Assembly (NCBI RefSeq): GCF_003434055.1
Contig: NZ_QVEX01000015.1
Location: forward strand, 62,001-126,000
From: Enterocloster aldenensis
GTDB taxonomy: Bacteria; Bacillota; Clostridia; Lachnospirales; Lachnospiraceae
Reading direction: 5' to 3'
Length of the DNA stretch: 64,000 bases
The notes under the pieces were generated by a model, which saw only the letters and a program-made list of their open reading frames with translations, ran no database searches and was not told the origin of the DNA. A program made the translations under genes and the position numbers. Positions 32,708 to 41,577 of the stretch are shown one piece after another (the stretch's first letter is position 1; every line of letters begins with the position of its first letter).

Positions 32708-33448
32708 CTACAGCTTCCCTATATCGTTGGCTGTCTTCTGGTTCATCTGGTCTATGATGGTAAGGGCCTTGCCGCATGACTGGAACGCCCTCTGCACCTC
32801 CATGGCCCTGGTCATCTCATTGTTCAGGTTCACGCCTGACTGCTCCAGTTTTCCCTGGCAGACCGTGGGATAGACCTGGGTAAGGGCCACGCCTCCCCCT
32901 GCCCCATAGGTGCCGTTGTCATAAAAGATCAGGCTGTCATAATCATCCGGCTCCACAATCTGTATCTGGTCCAGCTCCCCGTCCTCATTGTCATAGATAA
33001 TCCCGTCCGCGCCGACCCGGAACCCGCCCTCATCCACATACACAGGGCCGCCGTCCCCCATTACCTGGCCAACGCCGGGAAGTATCAGGTTCCCTTCCTC
33101 GTCCCTTGTAAAATGTCCGTTGCGTGTCAGGTACTGGCCGTCCGTGCCCTGGATGACGAAAAATCCGTCCCCGTTAATCGCCAGGTCATAGGTCTGCCCC
33201 GTATCCACCACCGGCGCCTGGCCATGGGTGGTCATCTCCTTTGTCCCGATGGAGATGGTGGAACCCTGGCCCAGCCCTTGGGTCTGACCGTTCATCTGGC
33301 GCACCAGCTGTTCATTGAACGTGGTTTTCACCAGGCGTTTGGGCTTATAGCCGCTGGTCTTTACATTGGCGATGTTATTGGCCGCCATGTCCAGTGACCG
33401 CTGGTTCATCAGCATGCCGGAGGCAGCTGTATAAAATCCTGAAAACAT
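32708..33448 (-). CDS. flgF: Flagellar hook-basal body (rod) protein, FlgF/FlhO type
   Basis: 246 residues. N-terminal FYTAASGMLMNQRSLDMAAN with NIANVKTSGYKPKR, the DLAINGDGFFVI core and C-terminal RAMEVQRAFQSCGKALTIID. First of the two adjacent rod paralogs, following sigD by 4 bases. Which of the two is the distal and which the proximal member is not decided by sequence alone. Confidence 0.85.
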   Translation of the reverse strand: MFSGFYTAASGMLMNQRSLDMAANNIANVKTSGYKPKRLVKTTFNEQLVRQMNGQTQGLGQGSTISIGTKEMTTHGQAPVVDTGQTYDLAINGDGFFVIQGTDGQYLTRNGHFTRDEEGNLILPGVGQVMGDGGPVYVDEGGFRVGADGIIYDNEDGELDQIQIVEPDDYDSLIFYDNGTYGAGGGVALTQVYPTVCQGKLEQSGVNLNNEMTRAMEVQRAFQSCGKALTIIDQMNQKTANDIGKL

Positions 33449-33452
33449 ATCC

Positions 33453-34229
33453 TTATCCCCTCATATATTCTTCCAGACTGCTTTTCAGCTTCCTGATTGC
33501 CTTGGTATGTATCTGGCATACACGTGACTGTCCGATGCCCATGACCTCTGCAATCTCTGAATATTTTAGTTCCTCATAATAGTACAGTGTAATCACAAGC
33601 CGTTCCTTTTCCCCCAGGTCATCAATGGCAGCCGTGAGCATTTCCATCATCTCCCTGTAAAAAAGGCTTTCCTCGGGCCTGCCATCCATGTCCCCTGCCT
33701 CCAGCTCCCCTTTTGCAAATATGGCAGTCATATCCTGCAGCACTGCTTCAAAAGAAAGCACGGATGCGTGGTTCATGTATTTTATATGGTTTTCCACCTT
33801 TTCAACGGGCATGTCAAGGTACCCGGCCACATCCTTCACATCCGGCTCCCCCATTTTTTCATGGGACAGGATGGAAAACGCCGCTTCTACCTTTTTCTGG
33901 AAATTTCTTGCCCGGTGGGGTACCCAGTCCTGGCTCCGTATATAATCAATCATGGCCCCGCGCACGCGCACAAATGCGTATGTCTCAAACCTGGCCCCTT
34001 TGCCGGGGTCATAGCGGTCCAGACATTCCATCAGCGCCAGCACCCCCTGGTCCGTCAGGTCCTCCTGTTCCAGAAGGCTCCCGGCCATGGTCCGCATCTG
34101 TACTGCAGCGGACCTTACAATGGGGAGATAATGTAGGACCAGCTTATTCCTCAGCTCCTGGCTGCCGTTTTTCCTGTATGCCTCCAGGACCCGGGTCATT
34201 TCCTCATGGTCTGTCTGTTCCATCTGCAT
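33453..34229 (-). CDS. sigD: Sigma-28 factor (SigD/FliA/WhiG family)
   Basis: 258 residues. Region 2 is LVLHYLPIVRSAAVQM to YAFVRVRGAMIDYIRSQDWV with PHRARNFQKK following; region 4 ends YSEIAEVMGIGQSRVCQIHTK. No region 1.1, as in flagellar sigmas. It directs late flagellar genes, including the flgM-led arm, and is held by FlgM. Directly downstream of flhA; in Bacillus flhF, flhG and the che genes lie between flhA and sigD, but here none do. Confidence 0.95.
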   Translation of the reverse strand: MQMEQTDHEEMTRVLEAYRKNGSQELRNKLVLHYLPIVRSAAVQMRTMAGSLLEQEDLTDQGVLALMECLDRYDPGKGARFETYAFVRVRGAMIDYIRSQDWVPHRARNFQKKVEAAFSILSHEKMGEPDVKDVAGYLDMPVEKVENHIKYMNHASVLSFEAVLQDMTAIFAKGELEAGDMDGRPEESLFYREMMEMLTAAIDDLGEKERLVITLYYYEELKYSEIAEVMGIGQSRVCQIHTKAIRKLKSSLEEYMRG

Positions 34230-34253
34230 AACCTGTTACCTCTGCTGCCATTC

Positions 34254-36302
34254 CTAACTCAGGGAAATGCTTCCCAATGCCTGTATCTGTATGTTGTTGT
34301 CAATCTCACTGAAGGATACCACCGCCACATTGGGGCAGAACTGGTCAATGAGCTTTTTAAAATAAATCCGTACCACCGGGGAGGTGAGTATGATCGGGAC
34401 ATTTACCAGGTCCTTAATCTTGTTGATCTCCGCTGTGGCTGATGACACGATGCTCTGGATTGCAGCGGGCTCCAGGGCCAGATAGGAACCCGTGTCCATC
34501 TTCTTGACCGAGGACATGATCATGTTCTCTATCTTGTCGTCCAGGCTGATGACCTTCATCTGCCCTGCCTCTGAGAACCTGCGGGAGATGGTGCGCTTTA
34601 ATGCCTGGCGCACATACTCGGTCAGCATATCCGTGTCCTTGACCTGGCCCGCGTAATCGCTGAGCGTTTCCACAATGGTCTCCATGTCGCGGATGGGAAT
34701 CCCCTCCCGCAAAAGATTTGCCAATACCTTCTGGAGACCGCCCACCGTGATGATGGACGGTATGGTGTCCTCCACAATGCTGCTGTTGGTCTTTTTCAGT
34801 GTCTCCAGGAGGTTGTTTACCTCCTGCCGGTTAAGAAGCTCATGCAGGTGCTCCTTCACCACCTCGGAAAGATGGGTAATCACCACGGAGGTGGGGTCAA
34901 TCAGGGTATATCCTGCCAGCTCGGCCTGTATCTTCCTGTCCTCGCTGATCCATTTGGCGGGAATGTGGAAGGCCGGGTCAATGGTGTCGATTCCAGGCAC
35001 ATCATCCGTATCCGCCCCTGGAGGCAGGGCCAGGTAATGGTCCATCAGGATATCCCCTCTGGCCACCTCCTCACCCTTTAACAGGATGCTGTACTGGTTG
35101 GGGTTAAGCTGCCCGCTGTCCTTAATCCTCACAGAGGGAATGACAAATCCCATGTCCAGCGCCATCTGCTTGCGGAACATGACCACCCGGTCAATGAAAT
35201 TGCCGCCGTTGCTCTCGTCCGCCAACGGAATCAGGCTGTAGCCAAACTCCATTTCTATCTGTTCTACATTTAAAAGCCCATATACATTTTCAATGTTTTT
35301 GTAATAAGATGCCTCGCTGGTGACTTCTGTTTCCACAAACTCTTCCACGGTGTCCGCCATCATGTCCTGCTGGCGTTTATACAGGTAATATCCCCCGCCT
35401 GCAAGGCCTGCGGATATCATCAGTATCTGCGGCACCGGAAATCCGGGAATCAGGCATAGACACGCGGCAGCGCCGCCCGCTGTCATCAGCACCCTTGGCT
35501 GGGCCAGGAACTGCTGTGTCAGGTCCTCGCTCAGGCTGTTCTCCGACGCGGAGCGGGTTACGATCATACCTGTTGCCACCGATATGAGCAGGGCCGGGAT
35601 CTGGGATACCAGCCCGTCCCCAATGGTGGAGGTGGTATAAATCTGCATGATGTCCTGCATGCTTCCCTGGCTGTTCATGATGCCGACGATAACGCCGCCC
35701 ACAAAGTTGATGAACGTAATGATGATGGAAATGATGGCATCTCCCTTGACAAACTTGGTGGCGCCGTCCATGGAACCGAAGAAATCCGCTTCCCTCTGGA
35801 TTTTGGAACGCCGTTCCTTGGCCTGCTGTTCGTCAATAAGGCCGCTGTTCAGGTCAGCGTCAATGGCCATCTGCTTACCGGGCATGGCGTCCAGGGTAAA
35901 CCTTGCAGCAACCTCTGCCACACGCTCCGAACCTTTTGTGATTACAATGAACTGCACCAGGACAATGATTAAGAAAATAATAAAGCCAATGACCACATTG
36001 CCACGGATGACAAACTGTCCGAAGGTCTTGACCACCTGCCCTGCATAACCGTTGTCAAAGAGGATTTTCCTGGTGGATGATATATTAAGCCCCAGCCTGA
36101 ACAGGGTCGTAACCAGCAGCAGGGAAGGAAACACGGAAAACTCCAGGGTCTCCCTTATATACATGGTCATCACAAGGATCAGCAAGGACAATGTTATGTT
36201 CAGTATAAATAAAAAGTCCAGTATGGGTGTGGGCAGGGGAATCAGTATCAGGAAAATGATTCCGATGATTCCCGCTGTTACAAGGATATTAAACCGTTTC
36301 AA
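34254..36302 (-). CDS. flhA: Flagellar export gate protein FlhA
   Basis: 682 residues, normal length. Eight N-terminal membrane helices with the cytoplasmic FHIPEP-type loop (MDGATKFVKGDAIISIIITF), then the soluble C-terminal domain of four subdomains that docks chaperone-substrate complexes. The start is a TTG at 36302 with only a weak Shine-Dalgarno (GGAAATGG); it follows fliY-2 by two bases, so coupling probably helps. Confidence 0.97.
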   Translation of the reverse strand: MKRFNILVTAGIIGIIFLILIPLPTPILDFLFILNITLSLLILVMTMYIRETLEFSVFPSLLLVTTLFRLGLNISSTRKILFDNGYAGQVVKTFGQFVIRGNVVIGFIIFLIIVLVQFIVITKGSERVAEVAARFTLDAMPGKQMAIDADLNSGLIDEQQAKERRSKIQREADFFGSMDGATKFVKGDAIISIIITFINFVGGVIVGIMNSQGSMQDIMQIYTTSTIGDGLVSQIPALLISVATGMIVTRSASENSLSEDLTQQFLAQPRVLMTAGGAAACLCLIPGFPVPQILMISAGLAGGGYYLYKRQQDMMADTVEEFVETEVTSEASYYKNIENVYGLLNVEQIEMEFGYSLIPLADESNGGNFIDRVVMFRKQMALDMGFVIPSVRIKDSGQLNPNQYSILLKGEEVARGDILMDHYLALPPGADTDDVPGIDTIDPAFHIPAKWISEDRKIQAELAGYTLIDPTSVVITHLSEVVKEHLHELLNRQEVNNLLETLKKTNSSIVEDTIPSIITVGGLQKVLANLLREGIPIRDMETIVETLSDYAGQVKDTDMLTEYVRQALKRTISRRFSEAGQMKVISLDDKIENMIMSSVKKMDTGSYLALEPAAIQSIVSSATAEINKIKDLVNVPIILTSPVVRIYFKKLIDQFCPNVAVVSFSEIDNNIQIQALGSISLS

Positions 36303-36304
36303 CT

Positions 36305-37405
36305 TTATTCACCATTTCCAATAATGCTTCTTGTATTTACTATCTCAGTGATGCGTACCCCGAAGTTATCGTCAATCACAACCACTTCCCCCCTGGCAAT
36401 CAGCTGTCCGTTGACAATGATGTCCACAGGCGCGTCAGCCTGTTTATCCAGCTCCACCACGGTTCCGTTGTTGAAATTCAGCACATCCTTAAGCCTGCGC
36501 CTTGTCTTGCCGATTTCCACTGACACGTTAAGGGGCACATCCATGATAAGCCCCAGGTTGCCGTTTATGGCCGGACTCCTGTACATGGCGTCCGGCCCGG
36601 TCGCGGACCTGGCTCCGGCTGCATTACCGCCCCATGAAGGGCCCGCCGGCACTGCGGCGTCCGCTGTCCGTCCTGATGCTGGCGCGGCCTGTCCCCGGCC
36701 GGCTCCCTGGCCCACAATCACGTTTTTCTCCATCTCGCGGGCCTGCCTGGCAGCCTCTTCTTCCTCCTGCCTTGCCCTGGCCTCTGCCTCCTGTTTGGCC
36801 TGAATCTCCTGCGCCAGGCTGTCTATGGCAGCAGCGGATATGCACTCAATGAATTCCGACTCAACCATATCCTTTATCCGCATGGTATAATTAACAACCA
36901 TGATTTTGGAATCAGGCTGGTCGCCGATGACAGGGGACAGGTTCTGGCGGCCGTCTGACAGGACCAGCTGGCTGTCCGCAAAATCCATGGTATCGCCCAG
37001 GTACTGGGCCATGGCCGCAGCCGAAGCGTGGGCCATCTGGTTCATCAGCTCCCCCGCGGCGCTCATCGCCACGTCGTCAAACACAAAATCCGGGTCAGGA
37101 AGGTCGTCCACGCCCATGAGTTCGTTTAAAAACACCTGCATGTCCCTTTGCCGAAGGATCAATACAACGGTTCCGGCCACCTGGGAGGTAAGACAGCTTT
37201 TCACAAAGACGGCAGGTTCCAGGATGCTGTATTCCACTTCCTTTACCGTCATCTCCTGGATCTGGGGTTCCCCTATGGTTATATCCGCCTTTAAAATAGA
37301 TGAAATAGCTTCCCCTGCTGCCTGCGCATGTATCTTTATCAGTTCCTCAAACATCTGCCCGTCCGTCATTGCCTGGATATCCCGGCCTTCCTGTGCCTTC
37401 GCCAT
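36305..37405 (-). CDS. fliY: Flagellar switch protein FliY-2 (CheC-like plus FliN domain)
   Basis: 366 residues. A CheC-like N-terminal half carries MSAAGELMNQ, which fits the catalytic S-x3-E-x2-N. A flexible Ala/Gly/Arg-rich linker (about 210-285) leads to a FliN/SpoA domain (LNVSVEIGKTRRRLKDVLNF, GQLIARGEVVVI). Unlike FliY-1, its phosphatase motif is intact. No EIDALL-type N-terminal peptide. It lies between motA and flhA, where clostridia often place a fliN/fliY gene. Together with FliY-1 it gives two FliN-domain proteins for the C-ring. Confidence 0.88.
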   Translation of the reverse strand: MAKAQEGRDIQAMTDGQMFEELIKIHAQAAGEAISSILKADITIGEPQIQEMTVKEVEYSILEPAVFVKSCLTSQVAGTVVLILRQRDMQVFLNELMGVDDLPDPDFVFDDVAMSAAGELMNQMAHASAAAMAQYLGDTMDFADSQLVLSDGRQNLSPVIGDQPDSKIMVVNYTMRIKDMVESEFIECISAAAIDSLAQEIQAKQEAEARARQEEEEAARQAREMEKNVIVGQGAGRGQAAPASGRTADAAVPAGPSWGGNAAGARSATGPDAMYRSPAINGNLGLIMDVPLNVSVEIGKTRRRLKDVLNFNNGTVVELDKQADAPVDIIVNGQLIARGEVVVIDDNFGVRITEIVNTRSIIGNGE

Positions 37406-37419
37406 GGTTTAAGCTCCTT

Positions 37420-38280
37420 CTATTCCATAATCTCTTTCTTATTTCTTCTGCCGCGTTTCTTGTTATCCTTTTTCCGCTGCCCGTCCTTTTCCTTGTCCTC
37501 TTCTGCCTTCTTATAGCTGGCCGGAAGAAGCTTGAACAGCTTTTCCTCTATGAACTTGGGATTCTCGCCTTCCTGGATGGCCAGCACGCCTTCCATCACC
37601 AGCTGCTTGCACAGGAATTCCTCTTCATGCCTGGCCTTCAGCTTGCTGGCCATGGGCAGGAATATGATGTTGGCCAGCAGGGAACCGTACAGGGTGGTAA
37701 TAAGCGCCACGGCCATGCCTTTTGCCAGGGCGTCCACGTCCGACATGTTGCCCAGCATGAGGATCAGGCCCACCAAGGTACCTATCATACCAAAGGCCGG
37801 CGCATAGCTGGCCGCCTTTTCATAGAAGCGGCGGTCCAGGGCATGGCGCTCATCCAGCTGCTCCAGCTCTGTCTCCATGGCCTTACGCACCTTCTCCGAG
37901 TCCACGGAATCCACCACCAGCATCAGGCTGTTGTGCAGGAACGGCTCGTCGATTTCATTCAGCTTATCCTCCAGGGATAAAAGCCCTTTCATCCGGGCCT
38001 CAGTGGCCAGGCCTACAATCTGGCTTATGGACTGCGCCGGATTAAAGGCATAGGGCCTTACAATGATTTTCAGATGGCTGCCAATCTTCCTGAAGGCCCC
38101 TGCCGGAAATGATATCATCATGACCCCGATGGTCCCTCCAATGGTAATGGCCATACTCGGCACATCCACAAACGCCTTGATATTGGTAAAGACCAGTTTC
38201 ATGGCCTCCTGATCAAAGGTCATACCAAACCCCACAAGTCCCACCGCTAATATAAAACCTAGAATTGACAAGAAATCCAT
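37420..38280 (-). CDS. motA: Flagellar stator protein MotA
   Basis: 286 residues with four membrane segments. The cytoplasmic loop has KVRKAMETELEQLDERH with the charged residues that contact FliG, followed by the proline-containing YAPAFGMIGTLVGLI of TM3. A highly basic C-terminal tail (about 265-286) extends past the family end. Partner motB is 24 kb downstream. Adjacent to flbD and fliY-2. Confidence 0.95.
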   Translation of the reverse strand: MDFLSILGFILAVGLVGFGMTFDQEAMKLVFTNIKAFVDVPSMAITIGGTIGVMMISFPAGAFRKIGSHLKIIVRPYAFNPAQSISQIVGLATEARMKGLLSLEDKLNEIDEPFLHNSLMLVVDSVDSEKVRKAMETELEQLDERHALDRRFYEKAASYAPAFGMIGTLVGLILMLGNMSDVDALAKGMAVALITTLYGSLLANIIFLPMASKLKARHEEEFLCKQLVMEGVLAIQEGENPKFIEEKLFKLLPASYKKAEEDKEKDGQRKKDNKKRGRRNKKEIME

Positions 38281-38324
38281 AACCCTACTTCCTTTTCTCC
38301 ACTTTTATCACTCTGCCCGTATGC

Positions 38325-38531
38325 TCAGCCCTTTATCTGGTCAATGATCCCACGGAATGCCTCCCTGCGGAACTCCACTACCTTACTTACCACTTCCTCC
38401 TTGGATTCCCTTACAATCATGTGCTTTCCATTGGTCAGGAGTATGGTGGTATCAGGATTCTCCATAATTGTTTCAATCAGGTCACAGTTCAGCACAAAGG
38501 CTTCCCCGTTCAGTTTTTTCAGTATGATCAT
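38325..38531 (-). CDS. flbD: FlbD-family flagellar protein
   Basis: 68 residues from the ATG at 38531, with GGAGGG upstream. IILKKLNGEAFVLNCDLIET and TTILLTNGKHMIVRES are the FlbD pattern. These small proteins lie between flgE and motA in many Gram-positive and spirochaete clusters. Function is not well established; not related to the Caulobacter NtrC-type FlbD. Confidence 0.92.
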   Translation of the reverse strand: MIILKKLNGEAFVLNCDLIETIMENPDTTILLTNGKHMIVRESKEEVVSKVVEFRREAFRGIIDQIKG

Positions 38532-38618
38532 GATACCGCCCTCCTGTTCTGTCATCAGGCCCTGTCTGATGCCCTATCCGTTTTCTTATCACCAGGGCCT
38601 GATTGAAAATCCATGCAG

Positions 38619-40277
38619 TTACCTCTTAAGGTTTACCAGCTCTTCCAGGATGGAATCTGATACGGTGATGATTCTTGAGTTGGCCTGGAAGCCTCTCTGT
38701 GTAACAATCATATCCGCAAACTCCGTGGAAATATCCACATTGGACATCTCCAGGGATGAGGTTTTCAGGGCGCCTGTGCCGTCCTCCCCTGCCTTGCAGG
38801 CTTTGGGGTCGCCGGAGTTGCCTGTGGCCTTAAAATAGGAATTGCCCACGCCCTCAAGTCCATAGGGGTTATCAAAGGTTACCAGGTCAATACGCCCTAT
38901 CTGGATTTTTCCCAGATTCGGATGGTTGGCTTCTATGATACCGTTTGCCAGGATGGTGACGCCTGCGTCGGAAAGGGATACGGTCCCGCCTGCGCTTCCG
39001 TCTGTCAGGGTGAAGGCCTTGCTGCCAAGACCTAAATCCCTGGAATTGGTGGCCGCGGTAATGGTTCCGGCCGCAACCGTTGTATCAGCCGTGGGATTTA
39101 TTTTGAAATAATCTTCAATGGCCGTGTAGCCGGGATGCTTCACTTCAATGTACTGTCCGGCTTCCTCACCGCTTGGCGGGGTTCCGGTCTCCTTCAGCCA
39201 CACGCTGTTGGCCGACGTGCTGTTTTCTGAAATCAGGCCCTCAAATGTCCTCTTTACGCCATCCTTTTCCACGGTCGCGGTCAGCTTCCATGCATCCGGG
39301 CTGGTGCCTGCCTTCACGATTGTATACTCCACGTCCCCTGACGCCGTAAACACCGGTTCCGTACTGGTGCTGGAAGGCTTGATGCCTCCGAAAATCCCGC
39401 TGTCCTTATAAGCATCGGCAAATATCTGCTCACCGGGCTTAATCCCGAAGTTCTCCCCCATCAGCTCCTTGCCTGTAAACCCGCCGGTCTGGGCTGGCTG
39501 GGCCGTTATGGTAAAATTGCCTGCCGGGTGGGGCGTGCCGTTATTTGCCCGGGCAATGGCGCTGTTCATTTTCTCATTGAAATCAGACAAACTGGTAAAG
39601 GATGCTTTGTCGCTGATCCTCACCACAATGCTGGAGGTGTTGAACTCACTGGCCTTGACCACCACATCCGCGCCATCCGGAAGGGTCTCATCCAGTTTGA
39701 ACGAAATGGATACATTGGCATCCCCTGTGGCGTTCTGGGATGTTATGGTGTATTTAACCCCATTGATTTCCTGGGTGCTGCTGGACTGGGCATTGTTCTT
39801 GGATGGGATGCTTAAATGTATCTTATCTGAAGCAGCAGCCTTGCCTAAGGGGTCCCCTGTGACGCCCAGCACCGTGTATCCGTTGGCATCCACCAGGTTG
39901 CCGCTTTTATAATCCAGCTGGAGGTTTCCTGCCCTGGTATAGAATATATTGCCGTCAGAGTCCATCACCTGGAAGAACCCCTCGCCGGTAATGGCCACAT
40001 CCATGGGTCTTCCCGTGGACTGCAGGGCTGAACGTTCCATGTTCAGGTCGATTCCTGCCAGCTGCGCTCCGTAACCAACCTGGCTGGCATTGGTGCCGCC
40101 CCTGTTGTTGTCTCCGCTGGTGGCACTCTGAAGTGTCTGATAATAAACATCCTGGAAACGTGCGCGGCTTGACTTAAAGCCATACGTATTCACGTTGGCA
40201 ATATTATTGCCGATGACGTCCAGTTTGGTCTGATGGGCCTGCATGCCCGACACTGCTGAAAATAGTGATCTTAACAT
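38619..40277 (-). CDS. flgE: Flagellar hook protein FlgE
   Basis: 552 residues. N-terminal MLRSLFSAVSGMQAHQTKLD with NIANVNTYGFKSSRARFQDV; the C-terminal STEFADMIVTQRGFQANSRI matches hook/rod proteins. The variable surface domain (about 190-430) makes it longer than the roughly 400-residue average. The ATG at 40277 is eight bases from AAGGAG; a TTG at 40283 is possible. Polymerises into the hook. Confidence 0.96.
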   Translation of the reverse strand: MLRSLFSAVSGMQAHQTKLDVIGNNIANVNTYGFKSSRARFQDVYYQTLQSATSGDNNRGGTNASQVGYGAQLAGIDLNMERSALQSTGRPMDVAITGEGFFQVMDSDGNIFYTRAGNLQLDYKSGNLVDANGYTVLGVTGDPLGKAAASDKIHLSIPSKNNAQSSSTQEINGVKYTITSQNATGDANVSISFKLDETLPDGADVVVKASEFNTSSIVVRISDKASFTSLSDFNEKMNSAIARANNGTPHPAGNFTITAQPAQTGGFTGKELMGENFGIKPGEQIFADAYKDSGIFGGIKPSSTSTEPVFTASGDVEYTIVKAGTSPDAWKLTATVEKDGVKRTFEGLISENSTSANSVWLKETGTPPSGEEAGQYIEVKHPGYTAIEDYFKINPTADTTVAAGTITAATNSRDLGLGSKAFTLTDGSAGGTVSLSDAGVTILANGIIEANHPNLGKIQIGRIDLVTFDNPYGLEGVGNSYFKATGNSGDPKACKAGEDGTGALKTSSLEMSNVDISTEFADMIVTQRGFQANSRIITVSDSILEELVNLKR

Positions 40278-40348
40278 ATTCAATTCTCCTTTTTAAACCG
40301 CCTTACCCGTCCGTCATTCGGGGTAAGGATAGCCTCCCAAAGGACCGG

Positions 40349-40747
40349 CTATATCATAACGGTTCCGTCAATATTTGTGAAGACCGTGCCTTTCAGGCTG
40401 TCCTCATTCACAACTGTAACTACTTTATTATTCCTGACATTGACAACAAAGGCAGTGGAACCCAGAAGGATCAGCGGCTCTTTTAAGCCTTTTTCCTCTG
40501 CCATGCGGATGCCTTCATTGAGGCGGCCGATGTTCTCTGAGGATACATCCACGCCCCGCTCCACCACGCGCTCTATGGCGTGCTTGGAAAACGACACCTG
40601 GCTTTCTTCCTTAATCCTCTGCTCCAGCAGTTCTTTAAATGCGCTGTCATTGCTTCCTGCTTCCTGGGGCCTGTTTCCCGGCGGCCCGCCTGGGGTCCCC
40701 GTATAGATGGGGGTATGAAGCATTTTATTATAAATCATTGAATCCAC
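40349..40747 (-). CDS. Flagellar operon protein, TIGR02530 type
   Basis: 132 residues. The core SFSKHAIERVVERGVDVSSE followed by GIRMAEEKGLKEPLILLG and a C-terminal VVTVVNEDSLKGTVFTNIDG is the small 'flagellar operon protein' found between flgD and flgE in Firmicutes. The GTG start has AGGAGG upstream. The role is unknown; conserved position points to hook assembly. Confidence 0.85.
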   Translation of the reverse strand: MDSMIYNKMLHTPIYTGTPGGPPGNRPQEAGSNDSAFKELLEQRIKEESQVSFSKHAIERVVERGVDVSSENIGRLNEGIRMAEEKGLKEPLILLGSTAFVVNVRNNKVVTVVNEDSLKGTVFTNIDGTVMI

Positions 40748-40779
40748 TGTTCATCCTCCTGTTCCGGACCGTGTTTCTT

Positions 40780-40830
40780 TATCTTCTGTGTTTCCCTATC
40801 TTCTGTGTTTCCCTATCTTTCGTGTTTCCC
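40780..40830. repeat. Three 17-bp tandem repeats between flgD and the small flagellar gene
   Basis: TATCTTCTGTGTTTCCC at 40780-40796, an identical copy at 40797-40813 and a two-mismatch copy at 40814-40830 (plus strand), with partial copies at both edges. The unit is not a multiple of three, and the array lies in the 107-base spacer after the flgD stop. Confidence 0.9.
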
Positions 40831-40854
40831 TGTCTCCTGTTAACCTGCCCGACT

Positions 40855-41550
40855 CTACACCTTGCCGCTTCCATCCCCCTGATTGCCTGAATCCCCGTCA
40901 TCCCCGGGATCCTTGTCATCCTTATTGTCCTCATTGGGAGTGGTGGTGACTGGCGGCGTCTTGATTTCCATGATTTCATCCATGTCGTACGCTTCACCGT
41001 CCACATATATCACAAACTTTTCATCCAGGAGGGATACCTTATCCACAAGTCCCTCCGACTTCTTCAGTTCTCCTGATACCGTAAACTTGGCTGCCGATAC
41101 GTACTTCCCCACAAGGCTTGTCACGTATGTGCTCTTGGCGTTGTAGGCCATCTGTTCCATCTGCTGCATACTGGATATCTGGGCCAGCTGGGTCACATAC
41201 TGGGTATCATCCACAGGATTCATGAAATCCTGGTTCTTAAGCTGGGCAACCATCAGCGTAAGGAAATCCTCCATGCTGACCATCTTGTCATCCGCATCCC
41301 CAAACACGGCGTCAATCACATTGCCTGTGCCGGAACTCCCATCTGTCCCAGACGTGTCTGTCTTATCCTGGCTGTCCGTGCCGCCCGGTCCCGTTTTGCT
41401 GCCTGCTGACGATGTCGTCCTGCTGCCTGCCGACGGTCCCGTTGTGCTGCCCGCCGATGACGCCGCCGCCCTGGAAGTGGTTCCCGGCCCTGTTGTCCCT
41501 GACATACCCAGGGCATACGGCGAGGTATAATTTGGAATCTGTACTGGCAT
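40855..41550 (-). CDS. flgD: Hook cap protein FlgD
   Basis: 231 residues. A Ser/Thr/Gly-rich N-terminal region (about 20-80, repeated TTSRAA/TTGPSAGS-like units) leads to the conserved FlgD core MEDFLTLMVAQLKNQDFMNP with VDDTQYVTQLAQISSMQQME. The C-terminal half is short, followed by a Pro/Asp/Gly tail. Caps the growing hook. GGGAGA precedes the ATG. Confidence 0.95.
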   Translation of the reverse strand: MPVQIPNYTSPYALGMSGTTGPGTTSRAAASSAGSTTGPSAGSRTTSSAGSKTGPGGTDSQDKTDTSGTDGSSGTGNVIDAVFGDADDKMVSMEDFLTLMVAQLKNQDFMNPVDDTQYVTQLAQISSMQQMEQMAYNAKSTYVTSLVGKYVSAAKFTVSGELKKSEGLVDKVSLLDEKFVIYVDGEAYDMDEIMEIKTPPVTTTPNEDNKDDKDPGDDGDSGNQGDGSGKV

Positions 41551-41577
41551 CTCTATCTCCCTTTCCTGTTTTAGGCC

